Counted from the first letter of the stretch, positions 39,082-48,979 are shown. The stretch: DNA of 64,000 nt from Candidatus Zhuqueibacterota bacterium (GCA_029261995.1 JAJDAF010000017.1:274948-338947); one strand, 5' to 3'. Translations and numbers: made by a program. The notes: generated from the sequence alone by a model not told the origin.

Positions 39082-39339
39082 ATGATCTCGGCAAGAATTC
39101 ACATCACGCTTAAGAGCGGCATCCTCGACCCACAAGGCAAGACCGTGCTGCATGCTCTTGAGAACCTCGGAATCCAGGGTGTCGATGAGGTTCGTATCGG
39201 CAAACTGATAGATATGGACTTCGGCGAGGTTACGAAGGACAGGGCCGAGGAGCTGACCCACGAAGCCTGCAAAAAACTGCTGGCTAACCCCGTCATTGAA
39301 GATTACCGAATTGAGCTGGTTAGCGAGGATGGTGGTTGA
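39082..39339 (+). CDS. purS: Phosphoribosylformylglycinamidine synthase subunit PurS
   Basis: An 85-residue subunit that bridges PurQ and PurL in the three-part FGAM synthase. It has ARIHITLKSGILDPQGKTVLHALENLG, then VRIGKLIDMDF and the terminal YRIELVSE strand. Normal length. It lies 3 bases before purQ; purL is not in the window. Confidence 0.94.
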   Translation: MISARIHITLKSGILDPQGKTVLHALENLGIQGVDEVRIGKLIDMDFGEVTKDRAEELTHEACKKLLANPVIEDYRIELVSEDGG

Positions 39340-39342
39340 TTC

Positions 39343-40041
39343 ATGAAATTCGCCGTTATCGTCTTTCCGGGTTCCAACTGCGACCACGATTGTTATTACG
39401 CTCTTAAGCACGCGCTGAAACAAGACGTGGAGTTTGTCTGGCACAAGGAAGCCAGCCTCAGCCATTACGACGCAATTATTTTGCCGGGTGGATTTTCTTA
39501 CGGCGACTACCTGCGCACCGGCGCTATTGCGCGGTTCTCACCAGTGATGAGGGCCGTCGTTGAGTTTGCCAACGCGGGTGGTATCGTGGTTGGCATTTGC
39601 AATGGCTTCCAGGTCCTGTGCGAGGCAGGATTGCTGCCGGGTGCTCTCATGCGCAACGACAGTCTGAAGTTTGTCTGTAAATTCGTGAACCTGCGGGTCG
39701 AGAATAGCGACACTGCGTTCACGACACTATGTGGGCCGGGTGAGATTCTCAATATACCCGTCGCTCACGCCGAAGGTCTGTACTACGCCGACTCCGTTAC
39801 CCTCGAGTCCGTCAAGCGCAACAATCAGGTACTCTTTCGATACACGGACGAAAGTGGTGAACCCAACTCGGAGTCCAACCCGAACGGTTCTCTGGATAAC
39901 ATCGCCGGCGTGATGAATGAGCGTGGCAACGTTATGGGAATGATGCCGCACCCCGATCGCTGTTTCGAAGAAGTTCTGACCTCGACAGACGGCGCGAAAA
40001 TATTTGGATCCATGGTAGAATGGCTCAGCGAGCGAACCTGA
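39343..40041 (+). CDS. purQ: Phosphoribosylformylglycinamidine synthase subunit PurQ
   Basis: A 232-residue class I glutamine amidotransferase supplying ammonia to PurL. It has FAVIVFPGSNCDHD, LPGGFSYGDYLRTGAIA, the nucleophile cysteine in VGICNGFQVLCEAGLLPGA, and the catalytic His-Glu late in MGMMPHPDRCFEE. It starts 3 bases after purS. Confidence 0.96.
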   Translation: MKFAVIVFPGSNCDHDCYYALKHALKQDVEFVWHKEASLSHYDAIILPGGFSYGDYLRTGAIARFSPVMRAVVEFANAGGIVVGICNGFQVLCEAGLLPGALMRNDSLKFVCKFVNLRVENSDTAFTTLCGPGEILNIPVAHAEGLYYADSVTLESVKRNNQVLFRYTDESGEPNSESNPNGSLDNIAGVMNERGNVMGMMPHPDRCFEEVLTSTDGAKIFGSMVEWLSERT

Positions 40042-40067
40042 ACTGAAGAGACGAAAGGGCTTACCGG

Positions 40068-40328
40068 ATGGCGAAAAAATCGATTGGGCGTGTTGTTCTG
40101 ATTATTGTTCTGGGCGCCATGATTGGGTCACTTTTGGGACAGCTAATCGGATTGATTTTGCCGGAAGGCGTGGTCAAGGATTTCTTTCTGCGCAGCGCAG
40201 AGCTGGAAGCGGGGCCGACGCCCCTGAACTTAGGATTATTCGCCATCACGTTCGGTTTCAAGCTCATTTTGAACGTGGTAGGCTTTATTGGTGTGGTCAT
40301 CGCGGTCTATCTTTTGCGATGGTACTAA
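40068..40328 (+). CDS. DUF4321 small membrane protein
   Basis: An 86-residue protein with two membrane segments (about 8-31 and 58-82) joined by a short loop with [16 protein letters not shown], the DUF4321 pattern. Its function is unknown; it is often found next to tat genes in this kind of bacterium, as here. It ends 31 bases before tatA. Confidence 0.8.
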   Translation: MAKKSIGRVVLIIVLGAMIGSLLGQLIGLILPEGVVKDFFLRSAELEAGPTPLNLGLFAITFGFKLILNVVGFIGVVIAVYLLRWY

Positions 40329-40359
40329 CCGTCCCAATCTCATCTTAGGAGGTGCCAAA

Positions 40360-40707
40360 GTGGGATCAATAGGGATGCCGGAGCTGATTGTCATCATGCT
40401 CGTCGTTCTCATGCTGTTCGGTTCGAAGCGTCTGCCGGAACTGGCGCGAGGTCTCGGTAAGGGGATCCGCGAGTTCAAGCGGGCGACCAACGAGTTGAAA
40501 AGTGAACTTGATGTTGAGCCTTTGCGGAGGGATTTTGAGAAGGAGATCAAGGGCAACATCGATGAAGTCAAGAACGACCTTGACGAGTCGGTGCAGGTAG
40601 GCGCCAAGAAGCCGGTTCGCAGCATTGAATCGAAAAGCGATGATTCGTCTGATACTGGCAAACAGAAGTCGGGGGATGCTGCCTCCGATGCCAAAAAAGG
40701 AGAGTAA
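40360..40707 (+). CDS. tatA: Twin-arginine translocase TatA/TatB-like subunit
   Basis: A 115-residue protein: N-terminal membrane helix with [35 protein letters not shown], followed by an amphipathic helix and a charged tail. The GTG start at 40360 follows AGGAGG at 7 bases. The Gly-Ser hinge and [11 protein letters not shown] are TatA-like, while the longer tail (about 55-115) could give it a TatB role beside the shorter TatA encoded next. TatC is not in the window. Confidence 0.88.
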   Translation: MGSIGMPELIVIMLVVLMLFGSKRLPELARGLGKGIREFKRATNELKSELDVEPLRRDFEKEIKGNIDEVKNDLDESVQVGAKKPVRSIESKSDDSSDTGKQKSGDAASDAKKGE

Positions 40708-40710
40708 TAG

Positions 40711-40899
40711 ATGGGTTTTGGTCACTGGGAGATTTTGCTCATAATCTTCGTTGTCCTGCTCTTGTTTGGCGGGAAAAAGTTTCCGGAATTGGCTAAGGGA
40801 TTGGGAAAGGGGCTCCGCGAGTTCAAGAAGTCCGTCAAGGAGCCGGAAGAAGACGAACGGTCGAAAGTGGAATCCGGAGACCGCAAGAAAGACCAGTAG
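40711..40899 (+). CDS. tatA: Twin-arginine translocase subunit TatA
   Basis: A 62-residue minimal Tat[24 protein letters not shown] helix-hinge-amphipathic helix and a short charged tail ([10 protein letters not shown]). It starts 3 bases after the preceding tat gene, with GGAG overlapping that gene's end. It forms the pore-forming oligomer that carries folded proteins across the inner membrane. Confidence 0.9.
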   Translation: MGFGHWEILLIIFVVLLLFGGKKFPELAKGLGKGLREFKKSVKEPEEDERSKVESGDRKKDQ

Positions 40900-40934
40900 G
40901 CTGCTCAAGCGGCTGAATTTAGGAGGGGAAGCAA

Positions 40935-42380
40935 ATCAAGATATCATCAATCCGCGAAGCCCGGCAGGCGCTGAGCACCGGAACAAGCTCGTGTGTCGGC
41001 CTGGTTCAGAACTATCTCCGCAAAATCGATGAAGGCAGCGGTCTCAATGCCTTCATTTTTGTTTTGGGAGAACGCGCGCTGGAACGCGCCCGGGATATCG
41101 ACGGCCGTGTTCAACAAGGTAAGGCGGGAAGTCTTGCGGGTGTCGTGATGGCGACCAAAGACATTCTCGCCATGAAAGATCAACCGCTCACTTGTGGCTC
41201 GCACATCCTCAATAACTACAAATCCCCATTTGACGCGACGCTCATCGAGAGACTCGAAGCGGAAGACGCGATCATTATCGGCAAGACCAATATGGACGAG
41301 TTTGCCATGGGGAGTTCAACTGAGAATTCGCACTTCGGAGCGGTGAAGAATCCGCTGGACACATCCCGGGTTCCGGGAGGCTCATCCGGCGGCTCGGCAG
41401 TCGCCGTCGCGGCCGACATGGCCTTGGCCGCCATCGGAACCGACACCGGAGGTTCCATTCGTCAGCCCGCGGCATTTTGCGGTGTGGTCGGCCTCAAACC
41501 GACTTACGGCCGTGTTTCGCGTTATGGGCTGGTAGCCTACGCTTCTTCTTTTGACCAGGCGGGCCCAATCACCCGAACCGTGGAAGACGCCGCGCTTGTT
41601 CTGGAAACTATCGCCGGCGTTGACCCGCATGATTCGACCTCCGCACCCATTGACGTCCCGCGGTTCTCCTCCGAAGTCAATCAGGATGTTCAGGGGCTTC
41701 GGATTGGTTTGCCAAAAGAGTACTTTGCCGAGGGCCTCGCGCCGGACATGCGTAGCTCCCTTAAGCAAGCCATCGAGCTTCTGGACCGGGCAGGCGCTAA
41801 AATCATGGAGGTCTCTCTGCCACACACCGAATACGCAATTGCGACCTACTACGTGCTTGTGACTGCTGAGGCATCGTCGAATTTGGCGCGCTACGACGGC
41901 GCACGCTACGGCTTTCGCAGCGAGAATCCGGCATCGCTCGACGAGATGTATATCCAGAGTCGCACGCAGGGCTTTGGCGAGGAGGTGAAACGGCGCATCA
42001 TGCTGGGGACCTACGTCCTGTCGGCCGGCTACTATGACGCCTACTATCGCAAGGCCCAGAAGGTCCGTACGCTGATTCGTCGTGATTTTGATGAGGTTTT
42101 CAAGACCTGTGACTGCCTGTTGACGCCGACGGCGCCGACGACCGCGTTCAAGCTTGGTGACAAGCTTGACAACCCGCTGACCATGTACCTGGCCGACATT
42201 TACACGGTTTCGGTGAATCTCGCCGGACTGCCCGCCATCTCAGTTCCCTGTGGCAAGGACAGCAGTGGGCTGCCTGTCGGGCTGCAACTCATTGGAAAAC
42301 CCTTCGATGAGTCCATGGTCATCCGGATTGGCGACTTTGTTGAGAAACAGATTGCAGACCAACAGAATGCTCCGGCTTAG
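40935..42380 (+). CDS. gatA: Glutamyl-tRNA(Gln) amidotransferase subunit A, apparent AUC start
   Basis: An amidase-family protein of about 481 residues that releases ammonia from glutamine for Glu-tRNA(Gln)/Asp-tRNA(Asn) amidation. The Ser-cisSer-Lys triad lies in VMATKDILAMK, GGSSGGSAVAVAA and GTDTGGSIRQPAAFCG. The normal GatA N-terminus (KISSIREARQALSTG, then LVQNYLRKIDEG, LNAFIFV) is encoded back to 40935, but no ATG, GTG or TTG precedes it before an in-frame TAG at 40923. AGGAGGGG (40921-40928) sits 6 bases before ATC 40935, so an AUC start is the best fit; a TTG at 41064 would remove 43 conserved residues. It is followed by gatB. Confidence 0.93.
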   Translation: MKISSIREARQALSTGTSSCVGLVQNYLRKIDEGSGLNAFIFVLGERALERARDIDGRVQQGKAGSLAGVVMATKDILAMKDQPLTCGSHILNNYKSPFDATLIERLEAEDAIIIGKTNMDEFAMGSSTENSHFGAVKNPLDTSRVPGGSSGGSAVAVAADMALAAIGTDTGGSIRQPAAFCGVVGLKPTYGRVSRYGLVAYASSFDQAGPITRTVEDAALVLETIAGVDPHDSTSAPIDVPRFSSEVNQDVQGLRIGLPKEYFAEGLAPDMRSSLKQAIELLDRAGAKIMEVSLPHTEYAIATYYVLVTAEASSNLARYDGARYGFRSENPASLDEMYIQSRTQGFGEEVKRRIMLGTYVLSAGYYDAYYRKAQKVRTLIRRDFDEVFKTCDCLLTPTAPTTAFKLGDKLDNPLTMYLADIYTVSVNLAGLPAISVPCGKDSSGLPVGLQLIGKPFDESMVIRIGDFVEKQIADQQNAPA

Positions 42381-42410
42381 AGCGACAAACGAACCCACCA
42401 TGACGACCCT

Positions 42411-43862
42411 ATGTCAACCGAAGTGAAATACGAGCCTGTCATTGGCCTGGAAGTGCACGCGCAACTTCTGACCAAATCCAAGATTTTTTCCACCAGCAGC
42501 GCGGCATTTGGCGGGGAGCCGAACACGAAGGCCGATCCGGTTTGTCTGGGCCTGCCCGGAGTCTTGCCCGTGCTCAACAAGCAGGTGGTTGTATTCGCCA
42601 TGCGCATGGGCCTAGCGACGAATTGCAGCGTCGCTCCCATATCGATCTTCGCCCGCAAAAACTACTTCTATCCGGATTTGCCGAAGGGCTACCAGATCTC
42701 GCAATTCGAGGAGCCAATCTGTGAGCACGGCCATATCGATGTCGAGCTAGAGTCCGGCCGAAAGCGGATCGGCATCACGCGGATTCATCTGGAGGAAGAC
42801 GCGGGAAAATCTGTTCACGCCGAATCTTTTGTCGCCAGCGATGAAACCCTTGTGGATGTCAATCGTTGCGGCGTTCCGCTGATTGAAATCGTGAGCGAAC
42901 CCGACATCCGCACACCGCACGAAGCCTATCTCTATCTGACCCAAATCAAGCAGATTGTGCAGTACCTTGGCATCTGTGACGGCAACATGGAAGAAGGCAG
43001 TCTGCGTTGTGACGCCAACGTTTCGGTCCGACCCGTCGGGCGAGAACGGTTTGGCGTGAAGACCGAGCTGAAGAATATGAATTCTTTCCGGGGCGTGGAA
43101 AAAGCCCTTGAGTATGAGATAGAGCGGCAAACCAGGCTCATTGAGGGTGGGGGAGAAGTAGTGCAGCAGACCCTGCTCTGGGATGCCGACCGCGGTGAAG
43201 CTATCGCCATGCGCGGCAAGGAGGATTCGCACGATTACCGCTATTTCACGGATCCGGATCTCGTTCCGGTCAAGATTAGCTCTACCTGGCTCGACGAAGT
43301 TCGTGAGTCGCTACCTGAATTGCCCACCGCGCGCAAAGGCAGGTTTGTTTCTGAATACAGTCTGCCGGCCTACGACGCTGAGGTGTTGACCGACGACAGG
43401 CATGTGGCCGACTACTTCGAGCAGCTTGCCGAAGTCTGTGGTGATCCTAAGGCAGCTAGCAATTGGGTCATGGTCGAGGTGCTGCGGCAAGTGAAGGAAT
43501 CCGGCGGCGGAATTCGAGATTTTGAGGTGTCACCAGCCGCGCTCGGCAAGCTCATCAAGCTGGTTCAAAAGGGTGACATCAACCTCAAGACTGGCAAGGC
43601 GGTTTTTGCCGAGATGGCCACCACAGGCGCTGATGCCGGTGACATTATTGCGCAAAAAGGACTTGCACAGATCTCAGATGCCGGCGAACTGGCAGGGCAG
43701 GTTCGTGAAGTCCTGCAACAGAACCCCGGGGAAGTTGCCAAGTTCAAGGCTGGCAAAGAACAGGTCATCGGCTTTCTCGTCGGTCAGGTGATGCGAGCGA
43801 CTGGGGGCAAGGCCAATCCCAAGTTGGTGAACGAAATCTTGCGAGAAGAACTGGCAAGGTAG
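42411..43862 (+). CDS. gatB: Aspartyl/glutamyl-tRNA amidotransferase subunit B
   Basis: A 483-residue subunit that binds the mischarged tRNA, phosphorylates its Glu/Asp and accepts ammonia from GatA. It has YEPVIGLEVHAQLLTKSKIFS, CLGLPGVLPVLN, KNYFYPDLPKGYQISQFE, EDAGKSVH, and GSLRCDANVSVRPVG; the C-terminal YqeY-like helical domain ends in TGGKANPKLVNEILREEL. GatC is not adjacent. It is the last gene of the purB run; the 214 bases that follow hold no gene or clear terminator. Confidence 0.97.
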   Translation: MSTEVKYEPVIGLEVHAQLLTKSKIFSTSSAAFGGEPNTKADPVCLGLPGVLPVLNKQVVVFAMRMGLATNCSVAPISIFARKNYFYPDLPKGYQISQFEEPICEHGHIDVELESGRKRIGITRIHLEEDAGKSVHAESFVASDETLVDVNRCGVPLIEIVSEPDIRTPHEAYLYLTQIKQIVQYLGICDGNMEEGSLRCDANVSVRPVGRERFGVKTELKNMNSFRGVEKALEYEIERQTRLIEGGGEVVQQTLLWDADRGEAIAMRGKEDSHDYRYFTDPDLVPVKISSTWLDEVRESLPELPTARKGRFVSEYSLPAYDAEVLTDDRHVADYFEQLAEVCGDPKAASNWVMVEVLRQVKESGGGIRDFEVSPAALGKLIKLVQKGDINLKTGKAVFAEMATTGADAGDIIAQKGLAQISDAGELAGQVREVLQQNPGEVAKFKAGKEQVIGFLVGQVMRATGGKANPKLVNEILREELAR

Positions 43863-44076
43863 CTCTTCACCCGGCGACTTCCATGGCCTTTTTTCTGCCG
43901 CACAGGCAGGCAAGAGAGATGGTCCCTTAAAATTCGATTTTTTCAGAATTTCATTTTAGTTTTCCTTGTTTTTTTAGTTTCATTGTCTTAATCTTAATGA
44001 CTCAGCATTACTTTCATTTCTATCCAGTTCGTAGACCTTTCTAAACAGTCATTAATAGCCAAAGTGGGGAAATCTC

Positions 44077-44532
44077 ATGATCTTGTGGCGTGTGGCTCTA
44101 CTGTTTTCACTCATTCTGTGCATCGGTTGCTCAACAGCATATAAACAAAAATCAAGTAAGGCCCCCTTGGTTCAGTCCGAAGATAACACCTCGCAGCAGT
44201 TCCAGATCTTGGCCAAACAGAAGTATCGAGACGAAATCCACTATTCATTCAATTCGAGTAACTCAGCGGTTCTTTGCATAAAAGGAGCGAAGGGCAACAG
44301 GGAAACGAGTCTGAGTTTCTTCTTGTACAGTCTGAGCGACGAACGCGTACTCCTGGATGAAGTGTTGCCGGTGGCTGAAGTCTCCTGGCTGGATGATGAA
44401 CGCATCCGTGTGAAGACCGTGCCGGGCATCGTGCGTGGCGATGAGGCGGGTGACCGGCAGTCCAACGTATACGTCTACAATATTCGGCTCCGCAGCAAAG
44501 AGAACCCTACAATCAAAGATGCTGACAAATAG
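44077..44532 (+). CDS. Small predicted lipoprotein, unknown function
   Basis: A 151-residue exported protein. Residues 1-18 are a signal peptide ending CIGC-ST, a probable lipidation site (Gly at -1; the -3 residue is atypical). The mature part is a small beta-rich domain (IHYSFNSSNSAVLCIKGAKG, LSFFLYSLSDERVLLDE, VSWLDDERIRVKTVPGI). I do not recognise the family. It stands alone between gatB and a large secreted protein, with AGTGGGGA before the ATG. Confidence 0.6.
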   Translation: MILWRVALLFSLILCIGCSTAYKQKSSKAPLVQSEDNTSQQFQILAKQKYRDEIHYSFNSSNSAVLCIKGAKGNRETSLSFFLYSLSDERVLLDEVLPVAEVSWLDDERIRVKTVPGIVRGDEAGDRQSNVYVYNIRLRSKENPTIKDADK

Positions 44533-44677
44533 TAATTCATGCCTGTCAGAACCAAATCTACTGACTCGTTCAACCCATTAAACGGAAAGGAGTGATCAAG
44601 CTAGAACTCTTTTACTCGTGCATTCACTCATGCATTAAATGGTAAACTTTTTTTTTATTCATTTTATGGAGGAGAGT

Positions 44678-47600
44678 ATGAGAAAGACTCTTACCGCAAC
44701 TGTCACAGTGTTGTTCGCGCTCACGCTCAGTGGGACTCTGATGTTTCTAAAAAAGGCGGATGGGCCATCCACCACGCTGGCTCTGAATGATGTTGACAAA
44801 ATGCCTGTTGCCGAGACAATTGACCCTGTTGCTGTCAAACGGGCGAAGTTGGCGCCCATGTCGGCGCGCAAGCAAAAAGTCAAGGGTGTGGAGGGCAAGG
44901 ACAATCCCAATTTGTTCGCCGAATGGCACCGTGGCATTCGGACGCGCGCCGGTGAAACCGCGCCTGACTACGCCCTCAATTACCAGATGACAGCGCTTCT
45001 GAAAGCGCGCAACGTCAAATCCGCAAGTCAGCTCGCCAAGCTGCAAAGCAGCAGTGCGTTGGATTGGGTCGAGCGCGGCCCGGGCAACGTCGGTGGCCGT
45101 ACTCGCGGTATTCTCGTCGATCCGAGCGACTCCAGTTATGGTACGTGGATCGTTGGTTCCGTCGGCGGCGGCGTCTGGAAAACAACTGATTCGGGCCAGA
45201 CCTGGGCTCATTTGACTGAAGGTCTACCGAACCTGGCCACCAGCACTCTCGCTTGGGCGCCTGATTTTCCAAACTACATTTATGCCGGCACAGGTGAAGG
45301 CTTTGGCAATGTCGATCAGATCGACGGCAGCGGCATCTGGATGACCAGCGATGGCGGCGCGACCTGGAATCAAATCATCAGCACCGCCACCAATCCGGAT
45401 TTCGATAATGTCATGCGCATGGTCGTCGATCCGGCAGACCCGATGACGCTTGTAGCCGCAACTACTCCAGGCTTTAATAGCGCATTGGCGACCGCGAGTA
45501 TCTATCGCACCACCGACGCTGGCGCCACCTGGACTGAGGCGTTTGAAGTGCCTGGGGCCATCGAACACCTGATCGCCAACCCCGAGAATTTCCAGACGCA
45601 GTACGCTTCCATTAACGGCGTTGGTGTGGTTAAATCGGTGGATGGTGGTGTGAGTTGGAGCGACGCTTCTGAAGGAATCGGCGCCGTTGGCCGATTGGAA
45701 TTGGCGATTGCACCCACTGACACCAACACGATCTATGCCTCGGCGCAAGGCGGACCGGCCGGTTCAGTCCTTTACAGCTCTACTGATGGTGGCGCAAGCT
45801 GGTTCTCGCACAGCGATGCAACTGGCAACGACGTTCACTGGCTACGCGGACAAGGTTGGTATGACAACACCATCGCTGTCAATCCCTATGACGCAAACAA
45901 GGTATTTGTTGGCGGTGTTAACCTGTTCGAGTTGACCATGGTCGCCGGTAGCGACACCACCGATGAGCAAGTTACTGGCATTGACTTCGAGAATACCAGT
46001 TCCTTTCTTGGCCTGGTGAACTTCGGCGGTGCTTTTGCCGGAGGCGGCATCGATTTTGGCGAGGGCTTTCATGGCCTGGCAACCGGCGTCACCGCGGATG
46101 ACTTCACTACGGTGGAAGTCCGCTTTGGTCCCGGGAAATCGCAGAAAGGTCACCGATTTTTGTTTGCGGGCGGCTTTCAGTATCCCTACCAAGACTATGT
46201 CGATGTGCCGTTTGAAGTTTGGGATACCGAAAACAATCAGCAGTTGATGGTATCCTGGCGTGATGACGAAAACAACGGCGTTTATGAGTTGGAAGACCGC
46301 GCCTCGGATCTCGACGGCAGCGGCATCGACCGTGAGTACCTCTTCATTCATGCGGTTCCTTATGACGCTGCCAACCCAGACACCAATATTGCCAAGGTAG
46401 CGGGTGAGGCTTTTAAGAACACCTTTGTTGTTTGGCCGGAGGCGCCGGCTGGAACAGGTGTCATCGACCTGACTACTCTTACGGAAGATGCTACCCTGCG
46501 CATCAAATGGGGTCGCGTCGTGACTCGCCGTTTGAGCACGGAGCACATCACCGATGCCTATGATGATTTCGGCGGCGATCCAAAGGGTCTGCACGTCGAT
46601 TTGCACAATCTGGTGCCGGTGAAAACCAATGAAGCCAACCAGGAATTTCGCCTTATCATTGGCAACGATGGTGGTGTGGCTTTTACGGACGACAACGGTG
46701 CCACCTTCTTGCAGACCGGTATTTTTCAAGGTCGGCCCGGGAGTTTCCTGAAGGGCTACAACACCTCGCAGTTCTACGGCATTGACAAGGTTAACGGCCA
46801 GGACCGCTACATCGGTGGTACTCAGGACAATGGTAGTTTCCTTTCACCTGTTGATGCTGACGACGCCAGCGAGTGGGCGCCCTTGCCAAGCGGCGACGGC
46901 TTCGAGGCCGTGGCGCACTATGGCGACGTCAATAAAATGCTCGAGTCATCCCAGTTCAACAGCATTCGCCGTTCGCTGGACGGAGGGGCAACCTGGACCT
47001 TTGCCGGACCGCCTGAGCAAAACGGCGACCCCTTCTTCACCAAGATCGCCGACTCCAAGCAGGATCCGGACCTGGTATTTGCAATCGGTGGTTCGGGTGT
47101 CTGGCGTTCGGACAATTTCGCGGATGACTGGACACTTACGCCGATGACCAGTGACGGCTGGAATGGTACCAGCAGTTTCTCTCAGGTCAAGATCTCGCTG
47201 GCCAACCCGCAGATCGTCTGGACCGGTAGAAACATGACGGACGCGAGTTCGCCGTACGTCTCAACCGACGGTGGTTTGACCTTTACCGCCACCAATGTTT
47301 TGGGCAATCTTGCCCGCATTACCGGCCTGGAAACACATCCGACCGAGGACAGCACTGCCTTTGTGGTACTGTCAGCACGCGGTACACCAAAGGTCGTGAG
47401 AACTCAAGATCTCGGGCAGACTTGGGAAGATCTTTCCGGTTTCGCCGGAGCCGGTCCTAGTTCCAATGGCTTCCCGGATGTGGCCACCTTTAGCCTGCTC
47501 GTCATGCCTTTTAACACTGACATCATCTGGGCAGGTACCGAAATCGGCCTTTTCGAGTCAACGGATGACGGCGCTAGTTGGGCTTTTGCAGACAACGGCG

Positions 47601-48847
47601 TGCCGGCAGCTGCCATATATGACATGATCATCGTCAATGATGAAGTCGTGATTGCGACCCACGGTCGTGGCGTTTGGACAACGGCAATGGCAGAACTCGC
47701 TGGCTATGAGCCCCCCCCTGCCATTCTGTCGCCGCGTATCGTAGAGGGCGGCGGTGGCGCCGATGGCATTGTTGGCGGAACGATTCTCTTGCCTTCTGCT
47801 TACGACTCTTCTGCTTTCATGGTAGATGGAGCACCGTTTGAGGTCTTTCCTGCTAACCAGGCAGGTGACGAGTTGGAGCGCGAGTTCCAGATTCCATTTG
47901 AGGGAGACCGGGACACCGTCTCTGTCAGCCTGGCGGCATGGAAAGATGCAGGAACGTTTCGCAGTCCAGCATTTGAGGTCGAGCTGTTTTCGCTCGGCGC
48001 GGCACGTGCTTTTTACACCAGCGACTTCAACGAGGCCAATGAGGACTTTGAACTCGGTGAGTTCACCATCGGGACAGGCTTTGCTAACGGTGCACTCGAA
48101 TCACTGCATCCCTATCCGGCCCCCGGAGCAGGTGAAGGCAATTCGATCGCGCAGCTCAAATTCCCGATCATCGTCAATTCCGATAATTCGACTATCTTGT
48201 TTGACGAGATCGCGATCATCGAAGAAGGCGATCCGGGCACCGTGTTTGGCGACGACAATTTCTGGGATTACGTGACTGTCGAGGGCAGCAATGACAATGG
48301 CGTAACCTGGACTCCACTCGTGGATGGTTATGATGCCAGAGCTGACCAGGCGTGGTTGGCTGCTTTTAGAGCTGGCGCTGCCGGAGATGCGAGCATGTAC
48401 CGGCCTCGTTCACTCGACCTGCAGCCGACATTTGCTTCTGGCGAGGAAGTGCTGATTCGTTTCAGACTCTTCTGGGACGCGTTCGCCAATGGCTGGGGCT
48501 GGGCTATCGACAACCTGTCGATTCAAACCGACCCTGTGTCAGTGAAAGGCGGCAGCCAATTGCCGACCAGCTTTGCGCTTGAACAGAACTACCCGAACCC
48601 CTTCAACCCTGAGACCAGCATCAACTACGACCTGCCGAAAGAGTCGGTCGTAACGCTGCAGGTGTACAATGTGGTTGGCCAGAAGGTTCGGAATCTGGTT
48701 TTCGAGCAAAAGCAAAAAGCCGGTCGCTACTCCCTGCAATGGGATGGTCGAGATGATGGTGGACAGCCGGTATCCACCGGTCTTTATTTCTACCGCATCA
48801 AAGCAGGTGATTTTGTGAACTCCCACAAGATGACCCTGCTCAAGTAG
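44678..48847 (+). CDS. Large T9SS-secreted protein with Asp-box (sortilin/BNR-like) repeats
   Basis: A 1,389-residue secreted protein. Signal peptide 1-22; ATG 44678 is chosen because GGAGG lies 5 bases upstream and the signal starts there. Residues 125-1040 contain at least ten Asp-box motifs of the S/T-x-D-x-G-x-T/S-W type (TTDSGQTW, TSDGGATW, STDGGASW, SLDGGATW, STDDGASW), the pattern of VPS10/sortilin or sialidase-like beta-propellers, interrupted at about 430-640 by a beta-rich insert. Two beta-sandwich regions follow (about 1040-1300). The last 80 residues are a type A T9SS sorting domain (NYPNPFNPE ... GLYFYRIKAGDFV ... KMTLLK). It is paralogous to the protein at 54295 over its whole length. 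The substrate or ligand is unknown. Confidence 0.85.
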   Translation: MRKTLTATVTVLFALTLSGTLMFLKKADGPSTTLALNDVDKMPVAETIDPVAVKRAKLAPMSARKQKVKGVEGKDNPNLFAEWHRGIRTRAGETAPDYALNYQMTALLKARNVKSASQLAKLQSSSALDWVERGPGNVGGRTRGILVDPSDSSYGTWIVGSVGGGVWKTTDSGQTWAHLTEGLPNLATSTLAWAPDFPNYIYAGTGEGFGNVDQIDGSGIWMTSDGGATWNQIISTATNPDFDNVMRMVVDPADPMTLVAATTPGFNSALATASIYRTTDAGATWTEAFEVPGAIEHLIANPENFQTQYASINGVGVVKSVDGGVSWSDASEGIGAVGRLELAIAPTDTNTIYASAQGGPAGSVLYSSTDGGASWFSHSDATGNDVHWLRGQGWYDNTIAVNPYDANKVFVGGVNLFELTMVAGSDTTDEQVTGIDFENTSSFLGLVNFGGAFAGGGIDFGEGFHGLATGVTADDFTTVEVRFGPGKSQKGHRFLFAGGFQYPYQDYVDVPFEVWDTENNQQLMVSWRDDENNGVYELEDRASDLDGSGIDREYLFIHAVPYDAANPDTNIAKVAGEAFKNTFVVWPEAPAGTGVIDLTTLTEDATLRIKWGRVVTRRLSTEHITDAYDDFGGDPKGLHVDLHNLVPVKTNEANQEFRLIIGNDGGVAFTDDNGATFLQTGIFQGRPGSFLKGYNTSQFYGIDKVNGQDRYIGGTQDNGSFLSPVDADDASEWAPLPSGDGFEAVAHYGDVNKMLESSQFNSIRRSLDGGATWTFAGPPEQNGDPFFTKIADSKQDPDLVFAIGGSGVWRSDNFADDWTLTPMTSDGWNGTSSFSQVKISLANPQIVWTGRNMTDASSPYVSTDGGLTFTATNVLGNLARITGLETHPTEDSTAFVVLSARGTPKVVRTQDLGQTWEDLSGFAGAGPSSNGFPDVATFSLLVMPFNTDIIWAGTEIGLFESTDDGASWAFADNGVPAAAIYDMIIVNDEVVIATHGRGVWTTAMAELAGYEPPPAILSPRIVEGGGGADGIVGGTILLPSAYDSSAFMVDGAPFEVFPANQAGDELEREFQIPFEGDRDTVSVSLAAWKDAGTFRSPAFEVELFSLGAARAFYTSDFNEANEDFELGEFTIGTGFANGALESLHPYPAPGAGEGNSIAQLKFPIIVNSDNSTILFDEIAIIEEGDPGTVFGDDNFWDYVTVEGSNDNGVTWTPLVDGYDARADQAWLAAFRAGAAGDASMYRPRSLDLQPTFASGEEVLIRFRLFWDAFANGWGWAIDNLSIQTDPVSVKGGSQLPTSFALEQNYPNPFNPETSINYDLPKESVVTLQVYNVVGQKVRNLVFEQKQKAGRYSLQWDGRDDGGQPVSTGLYFYRIKAGDFVNSHKMTLLK

Positions 48848-48866
48848 CAGAAATATCTGAGTTTCG

Positions 48867-48902
48867 AATGGGAGGGCGATTATTCGTCCTCCCATTTTTT
48901 TT
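48867..48902 (+). terminator. Rho-independent terminator
   Basis: AATGGGAGG (48867-48875) pairs with CCTCCCATT (48888-48896), with a 12-base loop, then a run of eight T. It ends the transcript of the secreted Asp-box protein. Confidence 0.9.
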
Positions 48903-48979
48903 GTCTTCGACTGTCTGCCACACACCCACTTTGATTTCAAACAACCTACTCAACATATCCAAAAAGATAGTAAGTCGAT

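Noticed and set aside
45842..46729. A 295-codon antisense frame inside the first Asp-box protein
   Set aside because: The sense frame is conserved with its paralogue at 54295; the antisense frame is a GC-bias by-product.
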